Origin: DAOLCO01 sp964612555
Lineage (GTDB): Bacteria > Bdellovibrionota_C > UBA2361 > SZUA-149 > DAOLCO01
DNA length: 64,000 nucleotides
Direction: 5' to 3'
Assembly (NCBI GenBank): GCA_964612555.1
Contig: CAZTBW010000012.1
Location: forward strand, 1-64,000
The position numbers were made by a program, and so were the translations under genes. The notes beneath the pieces are model-generated. The model saw only the letters and a list, made by a program, of their open reading frames with translations. It made no database searches and was not told the DNA's origin. Position 1 is the first letter of the stretch, and the number at the start of each line of letters is the position of its first letter. This document shows positions 1-7,722 of this stretch, piece by piece.

Positions 1-56
1 TTCGTGAGGGGGGAAGGACTGTTGGTGCGGGAGTCGTCGCCGAAATTATCGAGTAA
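1..56 (+). CDS. tuf: Elongation factor Tu, C-terminal end (partial)
   Basis: Reading from base 3 gives REGGRTVGAGVVAEIIE followed by TAA at 54-56. This is the nearly invariant C-terminus of elongation factor Tu, the GTPase that delivers aminoacyl-tRNA to the ribosome. Only the last 17 complete codons are inside the window; the rest lies upstream. A strong terminator follows 20 bases later, so tuf is the last gene of its transcript here. Identity rests on the highly conserved tail and is very likely. Confidence 0.93.
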   Translation, partial: REGGRTVGAGVVAEIIE

Positions 57-75
57 TATACGCTTACTCAGAGAA

Positions 76-108
76 GGGGCAAACAGAAAATTCTGTTTGC
101 CCCTTTTT
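76..108 (+). terminator. Rho-independent terminator of tuf
   Basis: A perfect 13-bp stem (76-88 with 91-103) closes on a very short A/T loop and is followed by TTTTT at 104-108. The stem base is four G-C pairs. It sits 20 bases behind the tuf stop codon. Confidence 0.92.
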
Positions 109-137
109 GTTTGTGGGGGTTGTTGGTCGTTCCTGCT

Positions 138-270
138 TGGGAGAGGAAAGCTTTTATTCTTTTTGCTCAAATGGCTCCCTCGGAACGGTTAGTTGTGTAT
201 GTTTTGTACGGTCTACTTGTCCTCAGTCCGCTTGAGTTTTCGCAAAAAGAATAAAAGCTTTCCTCTCCCA
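138..270. repeat. 29-bp perfect inverted repeat, possible small mobile element
   Basis: Bases 138-166 and 242-270 are exact reverse complements over 29 bp, separated by 75 bp. The arms contain an AAGCTTTTATTC core. The heptamer GTTCCTG occurs just outside both arms (129-135 and 277-283), but at unequal distances, so it is not a clean target-site duplication. No gene lies inside. It could be a MITE-like element or a large intergenic hairpin; a T-run placed as in a terminator is absent. Confidence 0.6.
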
Positions 271-410
271 GTGTTTGTTCCTGTGGTGGTCGGTGATTTT
301 CTATCGTGAACTACTCATATTTTTGTTTATTAAAAAAAACAAGCCACCAATAATTTTTCTTTATTGAAAAACAATCTACCCACAACATTTTTACCTATTG
401 AAAACCAAAT

Positions 411-443
411 TGTAGGGGCAGGGCTTGCCCCTGCCCGCGCACC
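411..443. repeat. GC-rich palindromic dispersed-repeat unit
   Basis: GGGCAGGGC (416-424) and its partner (427-436, with one bulged C) form a 9-bp stem around a TT loop. The surrounding word, TGTAGGGGCAGGGCTTGCCC, resembles short GC-rich palindromes that occur in many intergenic copies in some environmental proteobacterial genomes; that family relation is from memory. It lies in the otherwise AT-rich leader before the aldehyde dehydrogenase and probably misleads gene callers into extending that gene upstream. Confidence 0.5.
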
Positions 444-522
444 ACCCCTGCTCGCACCCCAGCCTTTGTCTAATTATATGAAGAAGTGTAGAATATGTAT
501 GTCACGTAAAGGAGAATTTCGT

Positions 523-1887
523 ATGTATATCAGTATAAATCCAGCGACAGAAGAGGTGATTGAGGAATTTGAGAGTCTTGGTTCTGCTGAGCTTGAGGCG
601 GTGTTGGGGAGGGCGTGTGAGGTTCAGAGGTCTTGGCGGGAAGTTCCTGTTCAGCAGAAGCTTGTTTATGTTGCAAATCTTAGAAAGATTGTGGATGCGA
701 GGCGTGAGGAGATTATTCAGGTTATTGTTTCTGAGATGGGTAAGGTGAGGGCTCATGCGGAGGCTGAGATAAAGCGACTTCTTGATATTTGTGATCATGC
801 GTTGGAGCGTCTTGAGGGAGTTCTGGAGCCTGAGGAGATTGAGTATCCTGGGGCAAAGCATCCTGCGAAGATGTGTTTTGATCCGCTTGGAGTGGTATTT
901 GCCATTACTCCATGGAATGTTCCGGTAGGGACTTTGTTACGTTGTGCACTTCCTGCACTTTTAACGGGAAACACGGTGTTGGTAAAACCGGCTCCGAATG
1001 TGGCTCGCTGTGCTCTTGTTTTTGAGGAGCTTATTATGGAGGCAGGTTTTCCGGAGGGTTCCTGTTCGGTGGTACTTCTTGAGAATGAATTGGCGGAAAA
1101 ACTGATTGCTGATTCGAGAATCAGGAAAGTTTCTTTTGTCGGTAGCGCAAAAGTTGGGGCGCATCTTGCTTCTGTTGCAGGAAAACATATTACCCCCATA
1201 CTGCTTGAGCTTGGTGGTTCTGACCCTTTTATTGTTCTTGGAGATGCGGATATAGAGAAGGCGGCAATGGATGCGGCAGGGGCACGTTGCAGTAATGCAG
1301 GGCAAGTGTGTTGCGGAAGTAAACGAATGATAGTTGAGTCATCAGTGTATGAAGAGTTTAGAGATGCTTTTATTCGTGAGATGAGTAAAAAACAATGTGG
1401 TGATCCTTTTGATGAAAGAAGTGATTATGGACCACTTGCAAGAAAAGATATCTATGAAACTCTCATTAATCAGGTTCAAAAAGCAAAGTCGAGTGGAGTA
1501 AAAGTACTTCTTGACGGAGGGGCGCTTGATGGGGCGGGATATTTTTTCTCTCCCATGGTGCTTGAAGAAAGTGAAGATCGTGGTTTTTCAACTGATGAAG
1601 AGTTTTTCGGACCCGTTGCAAGCCTCTATCGGGCAAACAACCCCGAGCACGCAGTAGCGATCGCCAATCTTTCAAGATACGGACTAGGTGCTGCCGTCTA
1701 CACTACCGACCCCAAAAAAGCCGAAACCATCGCCAGAAAACTCGAAAGCGGCTTCGTCTATATCAACAAACCCGCCGGACTAAACCCCTATATCCCTTTT
1801 GGAGGAGTCAAAGACTCCGGTTTTGGAAAGGATTGTGGGGATGAAGGGTATTATGAGTATGTGAATAAAAAGGTAGTAGTGGATTAG
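523..1887 (+). CDS. NAD(P)-dependent aldehyde dehydrogenase, succinate-semialdehyde dehydrogenase-like
   Basis: This is a 454-residue cytoplasmic aldehyde dehydrogenase that oxidises an aldehyde to its acid with NAD(P). The oxyanion/cofactor loop (PWNVPVG), KPAPN, the catalytic glutamate in LLELGGSDPF (Glu229) and the nucleophile in AGQVCC (Cys263) are all present. The phrases ELGGSDPFIVL and GQVC match the Sad/YneI type of succinate-semialdehyde dehydrogenase closely, but the substrate is inferred. I chose ATG 523 because GGAG at 511-514 lies 8 bases upstream and homology starts at YISINPATEE; the open frame extends back to 364 only by running through the GC-rich palindrome. It stands alone between tuf and the accessory island. 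Confidence 0.88.
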   Translation: MYISINPATEEVIEEFESLGSAELEAVLGRACEVQRSWREVPVQQKLVYVANLRKIVDARREEIIQVIVSEMGKVRAHAEAEIKRLLDICDHALERLEGVLEPEEIEYPGAKHPAKMCFDPLGVVFAITPWNVPVGTLLRCALPALLTGNTVLVKPAPNVARCALVFEELIMEAGFPEGSCSVVLLENELAEKLIADSRIRKVSFVGSAKVGAHLASVAGKHITPILLELGGSDPFIVLGDADIEKAAMDAAGARCSNAGQVCCGSKRMIVESSVYEEFRDAFIREMSKKQCGDPFDERSDYGPLARKDIYETLINQVQKAKSSGVKVLLDGGALDGAGYFFSPMVLEESEDRGFSTDEEFFGPVASLYRANNPEHAVAIANLSRYGLGAAVYTTDPKKAETIARKLESGFVYINKPAGLNPYIPFGGVKDSGFGKDCGDEGYYEYVNKKVVVD

Positions 1888-1938
1888 GGGAAAATTTTTT
1901 AAGTGTTGTCATATGCAAAATGTATTATAATAAAAGAC

Positions 1939-2169
1939 ATGACGATTATTAAGAAAAACAATTTTTTGATGGAAACTGGTAATTTTAATAAGAAAACTCA
2001 GCGTAAAAACGAAGACCTTGAAAGCTATCTAATCAGAACTACTGCTCCGGACAAAAAAGTAGAAGAAACATATAGTATCTTTATAGATTATCATCTTGGC
2101 AATGGCTGCAAAAAAAGAGAACTCGGACTTGATAGAACTGTTGTCAAGCTTGGTAGAAGAAAAGGTTAA
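1939..2169 (+). CDS. Doubtful small ORF upstream of the nucleotidyltransferase
   Basis: A 76-codon frame opens at ATG 1939, contains a lysine-rich polar sequence and overlaps the next gene by 68 bases. No ribosome binding site or family resemblance is visible. It could be a small partner of the nucleotidyltransferase, but the long overlap argues against it. Confidence 0.18.
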   Translation: MTIIKKNNFLMETGNFNKKTQRKNEDLESYLIRTTAPDKKVEETYSIFIDYHLGNGCKKRELGLDRTVVKLGRRKG

Positions 2170-2575
2170 GTTTTTAATTGTTGGTGGATATGCCTTGGCG
2201 TTTCATCACGAGCCTCGCTATACCAAAGATATTGATATATGGATTGATAATTCCAGAAAAAATGCCAGACTCGTTTATAAAGTCCTCAGAGATTTTGGGG
2301 CTCCTGTTGATTCAATAGATGAGGAGTTTTTTACATTTTCAGATCATTTCCTCAAACTGGGAAAAGAGCCAATGAGAGTAGATTTTATTTGTGGAATGGG
2401 TGTGCTTGAGTTTTCCACCGCATGGAAAAATAAGGTAAAGGGAAAGCTTTTGGGTATTAATGTTAATTATGTTGGAATTAAAGACTTACTTCTTTTAAAA
2501 AAATCTGCTGGAAGACCACAGGATTTGGTTGATATTGCTAATTTGAAAAAGACTATGAAGAAAAAGAATAGTTAA
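2102..2575 (+). CDS. Nucleotidyltransferase-fold protein (DUF6036/MNT-like)
   Basis: This is a small 157-residue protein with the minimal nucleotidyltransferase signature: a glycine pair (Gly28-Gly29 in FLIVGGYALA) followed by RYTKDIDIW with Asp43 and Asp45 as the metal-binding pair. Such proteins transfer nucleotides to protein or RNA and are commonly toxin or antitoxin components (AbiEii, MNT, DUF6036 groups). No HEPN or other obvious partner lies next to it; a doubtful small frame precedes it. ATG 2102 was chosen over an upstream TTG. It opens the accessory island and ends at a strong terminator. The fold is fairly certain, the function is not. Confidence 0.7.
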   Translation: MAAKKENSDLIELLSSLVEEKVKFLIVGGYALAFHHEPRYTKDIDIWIDNSRKNARLVYKVLRDFGAPVDSIDEEFFTFSDHFLKLGKEPMRVDFICGMGVLEFSTAWKNKVKGKLLGINVNYVGIKDLLLLKKSAGRPQDLVDIANLKKTMKKKNS

Positions 2576-2609
2576 AGAAAATCTTATCGGTGTTCTAAAT
2601 AACATAAAA

Positions 2610-2641
2610 AAAGAAACCAGGTGTTTAAGCCTGGTTTCTTT
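2610..2641. terminator. Bidirectional rho-independent terminator
   Basis: A perfect 12-bp stem (2610-2621 with 2630-2641) carries an 8-base loop and is flanked by an A-run on the left and T-rich sequence on the right. It can serve both the nucleotidyltransferase on the plus strand and the 356-residue gene on the minus strand, which converge here. Confidence 0.88.
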
Positions 2642-2665
2642 GAAAAACGCCTTCTTATCCTTTCC

Positions 2666-3736
2666 TTATGAGTTAAAATATTTCAGAAGGAAAGGTTTTG
2701 AGGTTGTTAATGCTTTTAGTTGGTAGCGTCGGCTACCTATATATTCTTGAATTAGTTTAGCCGTATCGGTTGACCAATGTTTCAAGAAAGGATCTGGGGA
2801 TTGCATTTGTTCCTGAAAGCGTTTCAATTCAACAGTTGCATTGGTAATCATCTTTTTTAAATTTTCCTTTACTTCCTCGATCATTTCCGCTGAGATTTTA
2901 GAGAAAATGTTGTGCTGAAAACAGGTGGCGATAGCAATTTCTTGTTCTACTTCCATACGACCAAGTATCATTTCTCTTTTAGCTCGTTCGTAAAGACAAT
3001 CTGGAGAGTAAAGTAATAATTTTTCTTGTGAAGTTAATTCTTCTTCCATATCATCGGCAAATGAAGAAAAAAGCTTTTTCAAAGACTTCGTAATACCCGA
3101 CCGTTTGAGTTCGAGATGATTTCTCATCTGAGCAAATTGTTCAAATTGATCAAACTCAGTCGAAGTGTTATTCACCGTCTCTCCTTTCTCTAGTTTAGGG
3201 ATGAAATGTAAAAAAAATTCTTCAATATCCTCAAGAGTTGTTGTTAATGATGAACCTGCCAGTCGTAGCTTAACCTTAGAGATAATTTTCTCTACTTCCT
3301 TCACTTTTTTGGGATAGTGTGAGTGTAAGAAGGAAAATTCTTCAAACATAAATTTTTGATACTCAGGGTAGAACACCATCTGATCTGAATCGATCTTTGA
3401 TTCTTCTATCTTTTCCTCAAATGCAACGATTTTCAAACCACAAGTGAGCTTCTGAATATCATATTCATCGCCATATTTGTATCGGAATGACAGCATTTGG
3501 TATGAAATAATACAACTTATTGCCCATTCAAACCGTTTAAGAAAATTCATTAAAAATCGGTATGATATCTTTCTACCAGTTTTCTCAGAGACCTCCCTGG
3601 CTAATTCTTCGTGAACCAGTCTTAATGTGAGAACTTTGTAAATATTCCGAGTGCCCACGTTATGTTTATTTTTGATCTCTTTAATTTGATCTAACATCCA
3701 TAATTTTTTTTGATTCTCCATTGTTATACCTTTCAT
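2666..3736 (-). CDS. Hypothetical protein, 356 residues, charged and helical
   Basis: I do not recognise this protein. It is 356 residues, rich in Lys and Glu, with no signal peptide and no clear membrane segment. The N-terminal 60 residues look like a DNA-binding or coiled helical region, and the middle and C-terminal parts are predicted helical by eye. ATG 3736 has AAAGG 8 bases upstream; ATG 3721 is a possible alternative. Two palindromes lie in its 5' flank, suggesting its transcription is controlled. Thirteen-base near-identical inverted sequences (2587-2599 and 3748-3760) flank the gene. Its setting among toxin-antitoxin genes suggests an accessory role. Confidence 0.6.
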   Translation of the reverse strand: MKGITMENQKKLWMLDQIKEIKNKHNVGTRNIYKVLTLRLVHEELAREVSEKTGRKISYRFLMNFLKRFEWAISCIISYQMLSFRYKYGDEYDIQKLTCGLKIVAFEEKIEESKIDSDQMVFYPEYQKFMFEEFSFLHSHYPKKVKEVEKIISKVKLRLAGSSLTTTLEDIEEFFLHFIPKLEKGETVNNTSTEFDQFEQFAQMRNHLELKRSGITKSLKKLFSSFADDMEEELTSQEKLLLYSPDCLYERAKREMILGRMEVEQEIAIATCFQHNIFSKISAEMIEEVKENLKKMITNATVELKRFQEQMQSPDPFLKHWSTDTAKLIQEYIGSRRYQLKALTTSKPFLLKYFNS

Positions 3737-3756
3737 TGTAAGAACCTTTCAGAACA

Positions 3757-3835
3757 CCGACAAGAAGAAAGTTCTTGTCGGATAGCATGTCTTCTAATTT
3801 TATTTGAATGAGAAAGAATGAGGATTTAATCCTCA
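3757..3835. promoter_or_regulatory. Two palindromes upstream of the 356-residue gene
   Basis: The first palindrome has perfect 10-bp arms, CCGACAAGAA at 3757-3766 and its complement at 3772-3781, spaced by 5 bases and starting 20 bases upstream of the gene. The second, TGAGGATTTAATCCTCA at 3819-3835, is a 17-base perfect palindrome around a central T. Either could bind a dimeric repressor or form an RNA hairpin in the leader. The remaining bases 3836-3958 hold nothing recognisable. Confidence 0.45.
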
Positions 3836-3958
3836 GCAGGGCAAATGTTTCAGCAGGACGACCCGAGACTTAATATTGTCCAAATACCCGTTCGAAATAT
3901 TAGTGCATAAGAAACAATAAAACAATCTCATGTTTAATGAGTTAATTTTGTTATATTT

Positions 3959-4216
3959 TTATCCATACAAAGCATTTAGCACCCTGGATATACTTTTCAA
4001 AGTTGGATTTCCTTCAGTTGAAAGAATTCGATAAAGCGTTCTTCGGGATGTTTTTGATTTTTCAGCGAGTTCTGTTTTGTTCATTGCATCGACATGAGCT
4101 TTTAGAATTTCTTTGAAAGATTCAATATCCTGTTCAATAAGGCACTGCCAGAGTGCATTGAAAATCAGCTCCTGATCTTTTAATCGGGTTTTTGCACTAC
4201 TGCTGGTAAGCCGCAC
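3959..4216 (-). CDS. HigA-like putative addiction-module antidote, orphan
   Basis: This 85-residue protein carries a C-terminal helix-turn-helix (NKTELAEKSKTSRRTLYRIL, then EGNPTLKSISRVLNAL) typical of the 'putative addiction module antidote protein' group, which normally neutralises a HigB/RelE-like toxin encoded just upstream. No toxin frame fits in the 53 bases between it and vapC or in the 222 bases on its other side, so it appears orphaned. The start is GTG 4216; no ATG exists in frame near the beginning. It may instead act as a stand-alone regulator. Confidence 0.7.
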   Translation of the reverse strand: MRLTSSSAKTRLKDQELIFNALWQCLIEQDIESFKEILKAHVDAMNKTELAEKSKTSRRTLYRILSTEGNPTLKSISRVLNALYG

Positions 4217-4269
4217 ATTTTTTTTAATGGTCCTTAAGGAGCGATTTTTTAAGCTGCAATAGGTTCAAT

Positions 4270-4668
4270 TTATGAATACAAATGCACTAATTCCAGTTTT
4301 TCCATTTTGAGAAAGTCTTTATCCAGTGACCATAACAGGCAAGTGTTTTGGTGCGCGCTTGCGGCGATCAGTAAATCCATAATGCCAAACCTGATACCTT
4401 TTCTGGAAGATTTTTTTATACACTCTTCGACATATTCCCATGTGGCAGAATCCGGGATGAAAGGGTCTACCGCTTGAAAAATCCTTTCCAGTCTGAATAT
4501 CTCCTGTTGTTTAACCCCTGATAGAAGTTCCATTTTTACGGGAGAAACCAGGAGAATATTTCCGGTGTCCAGTAAATCATCGAATCTTGATCGTATGCTG
4601 GCACTTGAGCCTTTGAAGTAAGCTATCCAGACAGAGGTGTCTATCACTACTTTCTTGTTTTTGGGCAT
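4270..4668 (-). CDS. vapC: VapC-type PIN-domain ribonuclease toxin
   Basis: This 132-residue protein is a complete PIN domain, the Mg-dependent endoribonuclease of type II toxin-antitoxin modules, whose targets are usually tRNA or rRNA. The acidic active-site residues are visible as Asp10 (VVIDTSVW), Glu47 (KMELLSGV), Asp98 (GIMDLLIAA) and Asp116 (SLDKDF). Its ATG overlaps the vapB stop codon by one base (TAATG), so the two genes are translationally coupled. The active site looks intact, so it should be functional when freed of VapB. Confidence 0.9.
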   Translation of the reverse strand: MPKNKKVVIDTSVWIAYFKGSSASIRSRFDDLLDTGNILLVSPVKMELLSGVKQQEIFRLERIFQAVDPFIPDSATWEYVEECIKKSSRKGIRFGIMDLLIAASAHQNTCLLWSLDKDFLKMEKLELVHLYS

Positions 4669-4880
4669 TATTTACTTCTGGTTGTGACTTTTCTGCGCCG
4701 TGACTTGTTTATGTCTACTTTGATATCAATTTTGCCATAAGAATTTTTGAGCTCTTCAATTCTTTTTGATTTTATAAGCTCTCTAAGTGCAACAATCACC
4801 GCATCAGTTTTTGACTGAAAACCCAGTAGAGTTCTTGCCTCTTCCAGGAGGTCTTCAGGAATGTTTAAAGTAGTGCGCAT
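4668..4880 (-). CDS. vapB: VapB-type ribbon-helix-helix antitoxin
   Basis: This 70-residue antitoxin begins with the ribbon strand MRTTLNIPEDLL and a helix carrying TDAVIVALRELI, the usual VapB ribbon-helix-helix DNA-binding head. A lysine/arginine-rich tail (KSRRRKVTTRSK) would wrap the toxin. It lies directly upstream of vapC with a one-base overlap. VapB proteins bind their own promoter, and an AT-rich direct repeat is present just ahead of the start. Confidence 0.88.
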   Translation of the reverse strand: MRTTLNIPEDLLEEARTLLGFQSKTDAVIVALRELIKSKRIEELKNSYGKIDIKVDINKSRRRKVTTRSK

Positions 4881-4882
4881 AT

Positions 4883-4902
4883 ATTATATGATAAATTATA
4901 TG
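4883..4902. promoter_or_regulatory. Possible vapBC operator (direct repeat)
   Basis: The octamer ATTATATG occurs at 4883-4890 and 4895-4902, 12 bases apart, starting 3 bases upstream of vapB. The spacing of about one helical turn suits side-by-side binding by VapB ribbon-helix-helix dimers. This is an inference from position and repetition; the region is AT-rich so chance is possible. The rest of 4903-5053 shows nothing else. Confidence 0.35.
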
Positions 4903-5053
4903 TATATAGATGTCAATAAATTTAATAATTCGATGCATAAAATAAATGTTGAATATATAGAAACAGCCACCCAATTAGACAATAAAATTGCTGTACTAAA
5001 CAAAGTACGCCAGTTTGTTTAATATGGATGGTGTGAGTGATGGATATTGGGGT

Positions 5054-5893
5054 TTAGGTGTTGGATAGGGAGGGGGTCGCAGCTTGGGGCATTGGAAGTT
5101 CGTCGATTGCCCGTAATTCCCGCTGCATTTCAACGTCTGCACGCCAATATGCGGCAAATCCGCCAGAGCCATTCTCTCCAGCTCCTGAGCCGGGGATTTT
5201 ATCCATGAGATAACACAGCCAGCGTGGTGGTTCTTTTGGGTCGTATGCCGGGAGATAGATGCTGAAATCAAGAAGAGTTTTTAGACCGACAAAGATCATA
5301 AAGAACACCCTCGGCTGATCCATAAATGCCATAAGAGGCAAGCCAACAAGAATCGCAAATTGAAACACCATTACTCGCCCCATGGAATGTTCAGTAACAC
5401 TCTTCATCCAGGCAAAAGGCATTTCTCTTAATTTGATTAAATCAAGAATAAAGTACAATCCAAGAAAAAACGTCATTCCACTGATTCCTTTTACCAGGTC
5501 ATCAAAAGAAACTGCGGTATCCTCCATGCCCTCCATGTCGGAAAAGACATAAAGAATAATAGTAATCAAAAACCCCTGAACAAGTACAAAGGGTATCATT
5601 ATCTTAAGATAGGAAAGCAAAAAATGGTTTGGGTCAGAGTTCTTTGATTCATTCAATCTATCAATCACGGAGGCACTCCCGGGTGATCTCAAATGTCCGG
5701 ATTTACCCGTCATTCTCCGATGGAGAAAAATCCTTACCCCAATAAAAAAAATCATCAACAAAGTTTCCAGCAGATAAACCGCAAGAACCGTCCCCTCAGA
5801 CCATTCACCCCCAAACCAGCCAAGTAGAGGAATAGAATTAAGACCAAAAATAGAAAGGACACGAATAATCAGATCAATTGGCATAAGAAACAT
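5054..5893 (-). CDS. Multi-spanning membrane protein, DUF6498-like
   Basis: This is a 279-residue inner-membrane protein with about six hydrophobic segments (for example IIRVLSIFGLNSIPLLG, AVYLLETLLMIFFIGV, LKIMIPFVLVQGFLITIIL, FFLGLYFILDLIKL, FQFAILVGLPLMAF). The opening, a Pro-Leu-Leu-Gly-Trp-Phe-Gly-Gly stretch followed by a YLLETLL helix, recalls the DUF6498 family, whose function is unknown. The C-terminal 50 residues are soluble. It lies within the accessory island, upstream of vapB on the same strand and downstream of an XRE regulator. Confidence 0.6.
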   Translation of the reverse strand: MFLMPIDLIIRVLSIFGLNSIPLLGWFGGEWSEGTVLAVYLLETLLMIFFIGVRIFLHRRMTGKSGHLRSPGSASVIDRLNESKNSDPNHFLLSYLKIMIPFVLVQGFLITIILYVFSDMEGMEDTAVSFDDLVKGISGMTFFLGLYFILDLIKLREMPFAWMKSVTEHSMGRVMVFQFAILVGLPLMAFMDQPRVFFMIFVGLKTLLDFSIYLPAYDPKEPPRWLCYLMDKIPGSGAGENGSGGFAAYWRADVEMQRELRAIDELPMPQAATPSLSNT

Positions 5894-5922
5894 TCAAAGT
5901 CTGTGGTGATGTTATGATTTTT

Positions 5923-6132
5923 TTATTTATTTTTCCGCTCATTTTTCTTGATTTTAAGTTCCAAATTTAGAGCTTCAGCGAGTTTATCTGCTGTGGAGAT
6001 TCTAATATCTGCTTCATCATTCATGAAACGTCTCAGGACGGCAGAATCAATCTTTGCCTCCAGGGCAACACGGTATAAGGACATTCCAGACTTATTTATT
6101 GCTTCTTTTAACTGTGAAGAAATCATAGCCAT
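5923..6132 (-). CDS. Small XRE-family helix-turn-helix regulator
   Basis: This 69-residue protein is almost entirely a Cro/C1-type helix-turn-helix: MSLYRVALEAKIDSAVLRRF is the recognition segment, followed by ISTADKLAEALNLEL. It ends in a lysine-rich tail. It lies 29 bases upstream of the DUF6498-like gene on the same strand and probably shares its transcript. It may be a local repressor or the antitoxin-like half of an unrecognised pair. Confidence 0.7.
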   Translation of the reverse strand: MAMISSQLKEAINKSGMSLYRVALEAKIDSAVLRRFMNDEADIRISTADKLAEALNLELKIKKNERKNK

Positions 6133-6355
6133 TCCCTTTTTATTTTCTAGGCTATGGCAATTAACAACGACTAAAAAGACAGAATATCCTCCTATTCTAA
6201 TGCCCTAATATATTGTCTTGGTATTTTGACTGTGTGTATTGACATTTATTTGAGAATTTTGTACCTAATCTTAGATATACGATGACTGGTGATGGCTCTG
6301 ATATCGCCTTTTGCGGTGCACTAAATCAGAGTATCTTTATTTGTAAAGTAACAAT

Positions 6356-6580
6356 ATGACTATTCTTCTTCATGTAATTCAGTTTGTTTTTGTCTTAATG
6401 GGATTCTCGTTGTTTTATGGATTTACTTATTCACGTCATATAGGTCTTTTACTTGCCTCCATAGCCTATGGAGGGTCAGCAATTCTTTCATTTAACACGA
6501 TGGAATGGTGGCCACTGTTTGTCGGCTTTCTTATACTAGGGATCCTTCGTTTATTTGGATTTGATCCTAGGGGGGTATAG
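6356..6580 (+). CDS. Small hypothetical membrane protein
   Basis: This 74-residue frame encodes two or three hydrophobic stretches (VIQFVFVLMGFSLFYGF, IGLLLASIAYGG, WWPLFVGFLILGILRLF), so it would be a small inner-membrane protein. No family is recognised. The ribosome binding site is weak. It starts a run of AT-rich, co-oriented unknown genes (6.36-8.25 kb). The 200 bases upstream contain only AT-rich sequence. Confidence 0.45.
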   Translation: MTILLHVIQFVFVLMGFSLFYGFTYSRHIGLLLASIAYGGSAILSFNTMEWWPLFVGFLILGILRLFGFDPRGV

Positions 6581-6640
6581 GACAACGAAGTTTAATCTTT
6601 GAATCAAAAGCCTGAATATTGAATTAATTGGAAATAGTAA

Positions 6641-7150
6641 ATGATTTATCGAATATGCAAATATTTCAAATTTATGTCCTTGTGTCGAGAATACACACAA
6701 ATCCATCATTCAAGTGGAACCCCAGTAGATTTAATGAAAATGCTGGATGACGCACTTTCAGGAGATCTCCCAGCTGCTCGAGATGCTTTTCGTGAAAGAT
6801 TTCTAAGCGTATGTATGATGGATAAGTCTATTATTAATACAGTTCAGACATATAATCTTACGATGGATGAATTACGCAAAATTTATATCTCTCTTCAAAC
6901 TCTCCCGGAATCAGTCTTGTTAACTACTTCTACTTCTGGAGGAGTAGTTCCGCTAATTGGAACTCTCTTTTATAGTGAACCTCTTACGTTTGCTCTTGTG
7001 AAAATGAAAGAATGTAAAGAATCAGATCCCAAGGATCCTCTTGAGTTTATGAGGATGATTACACAAATGCTTTTCTCTTATTTTGAGAAATCAAATACAA
7101 AAGGGATGTTTTATAAGAAGACAGCAGGAAACCCCTATTTTAAAGGTTAA
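6641..7150 (+). CDS. Hypothetical protein, 169 residues
   Basis: I do not recognise this protein. It appears soluble apart from a moderately hydrophobic glycine-rich stretch in the middle (STSGGVVPLIGTLFY). The first 12 residues may not be translated; ATG codons follow at residues 12 and 32. It has low GC and little codon bias, like its neighbours, suggesting acquisition from elsewhere. Confidence 0.45.
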   Translation: MIYRICKYFKFMSLCREYTQIHHSSGTPVDLMKMLDDALSGDLPAARDAFRERFLSVCMMDKSIINTVQTYNLTMDELRKIYISLQTLPESVLLTTSTSGGVVPLIGTLFYSEPLTFALVKMKECKESDPKDPLEFMRMITQMLFSYFEKSNTKGMFYKKTAGNPYFKG

Positions 7151-7159
7151 AGTAGGGTA

Positions 7160-7600
7160 TTGGTATATGCTTTGAGAAGAGAAAAAGGGAGTGATATAGT
7201 TAGGATAATATATCGCATGTCTTATTTTTTTTATTTGATATTCAATCTTATAATATTGAGAATTATTTTTCTATTTTCCACTAACCATAAAACTTTTTTT
7301 TCATCTCTTCCTTTTTTGATTCTTTTTTCAATTGGTTCAGGTCGGATTCTATCTGGTATTGATGATGGTCAATTTTTTACCGTCCATTTTTGTTCTCTTA
7401 TAATAATATTTTATATAATTGGATTGATTAATAATTTACAAGGAGAGAGTTTTTTAAAAACTCCTCTTGCAATGATTAATGTTGAATTTGCAACATTTGT
7501 AACAGAATCAAACAGACTTTTTTCTAGATTATATTTCATTAGTTGCTTATTACACTTTGTTTCATTGTATCTTTCATATGAATTTTTTATGCAAAGTTGA
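7160..7600 (+). CDS. Hypothetical membrane protein
   Basis: This 146-residue frame encodes three or four strongly hydrophobic segments (FFYLIFNLIILRIIFLF, LPFLILFSIGSG, FCSLIIIFYIIGLI and a C-terminal one), so it would be an inner-membrane protein. The frame opens with TTG 7160, 9 bases after the previous stop; ATG at the MSYFFY position is an alternative start. No family is recognised. Base composition is very AT-rich. Confidence 0.4.
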   Translation: MVYALRREKGSDIVRIIYRMSYFFYLIFNLIILRIIFLFSTNHKTFFSSLPFLILFSIGSGRILSGIDDGQFFTVHFCSLIIIFYIIGLINNLQGESFLKTPLAMINVEFATFVTESNRLFSRLYFISCLLHFVSLYLSYEFFMQS

Positions 7601-7722
7601 AGTGTATTGGGAAAAATATGGAAATACGTATTACTTTGTAAAAGTATTCCTTTGAGAGTGAAAGATAAACAGACAATGAAGCTGAATTGTTAGAGTTAAA
7701 GCTTCTTATTTGGTGGAAATTT

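Noticed and set aside
4..192. 62-codon plus-strand frame at the window start
   Set aside because: It overlaps the tuf 3' end in another frame and crosses the tuf terminator; no ribosome binding site or family resemblance.
364..522. N-terminal extension of the aldehyde dehydrogenase
   Set aside because: It is translated from AT-rich leader and the GC-rich palindrome; a good ribosome binding site and homology both place the start at 523.
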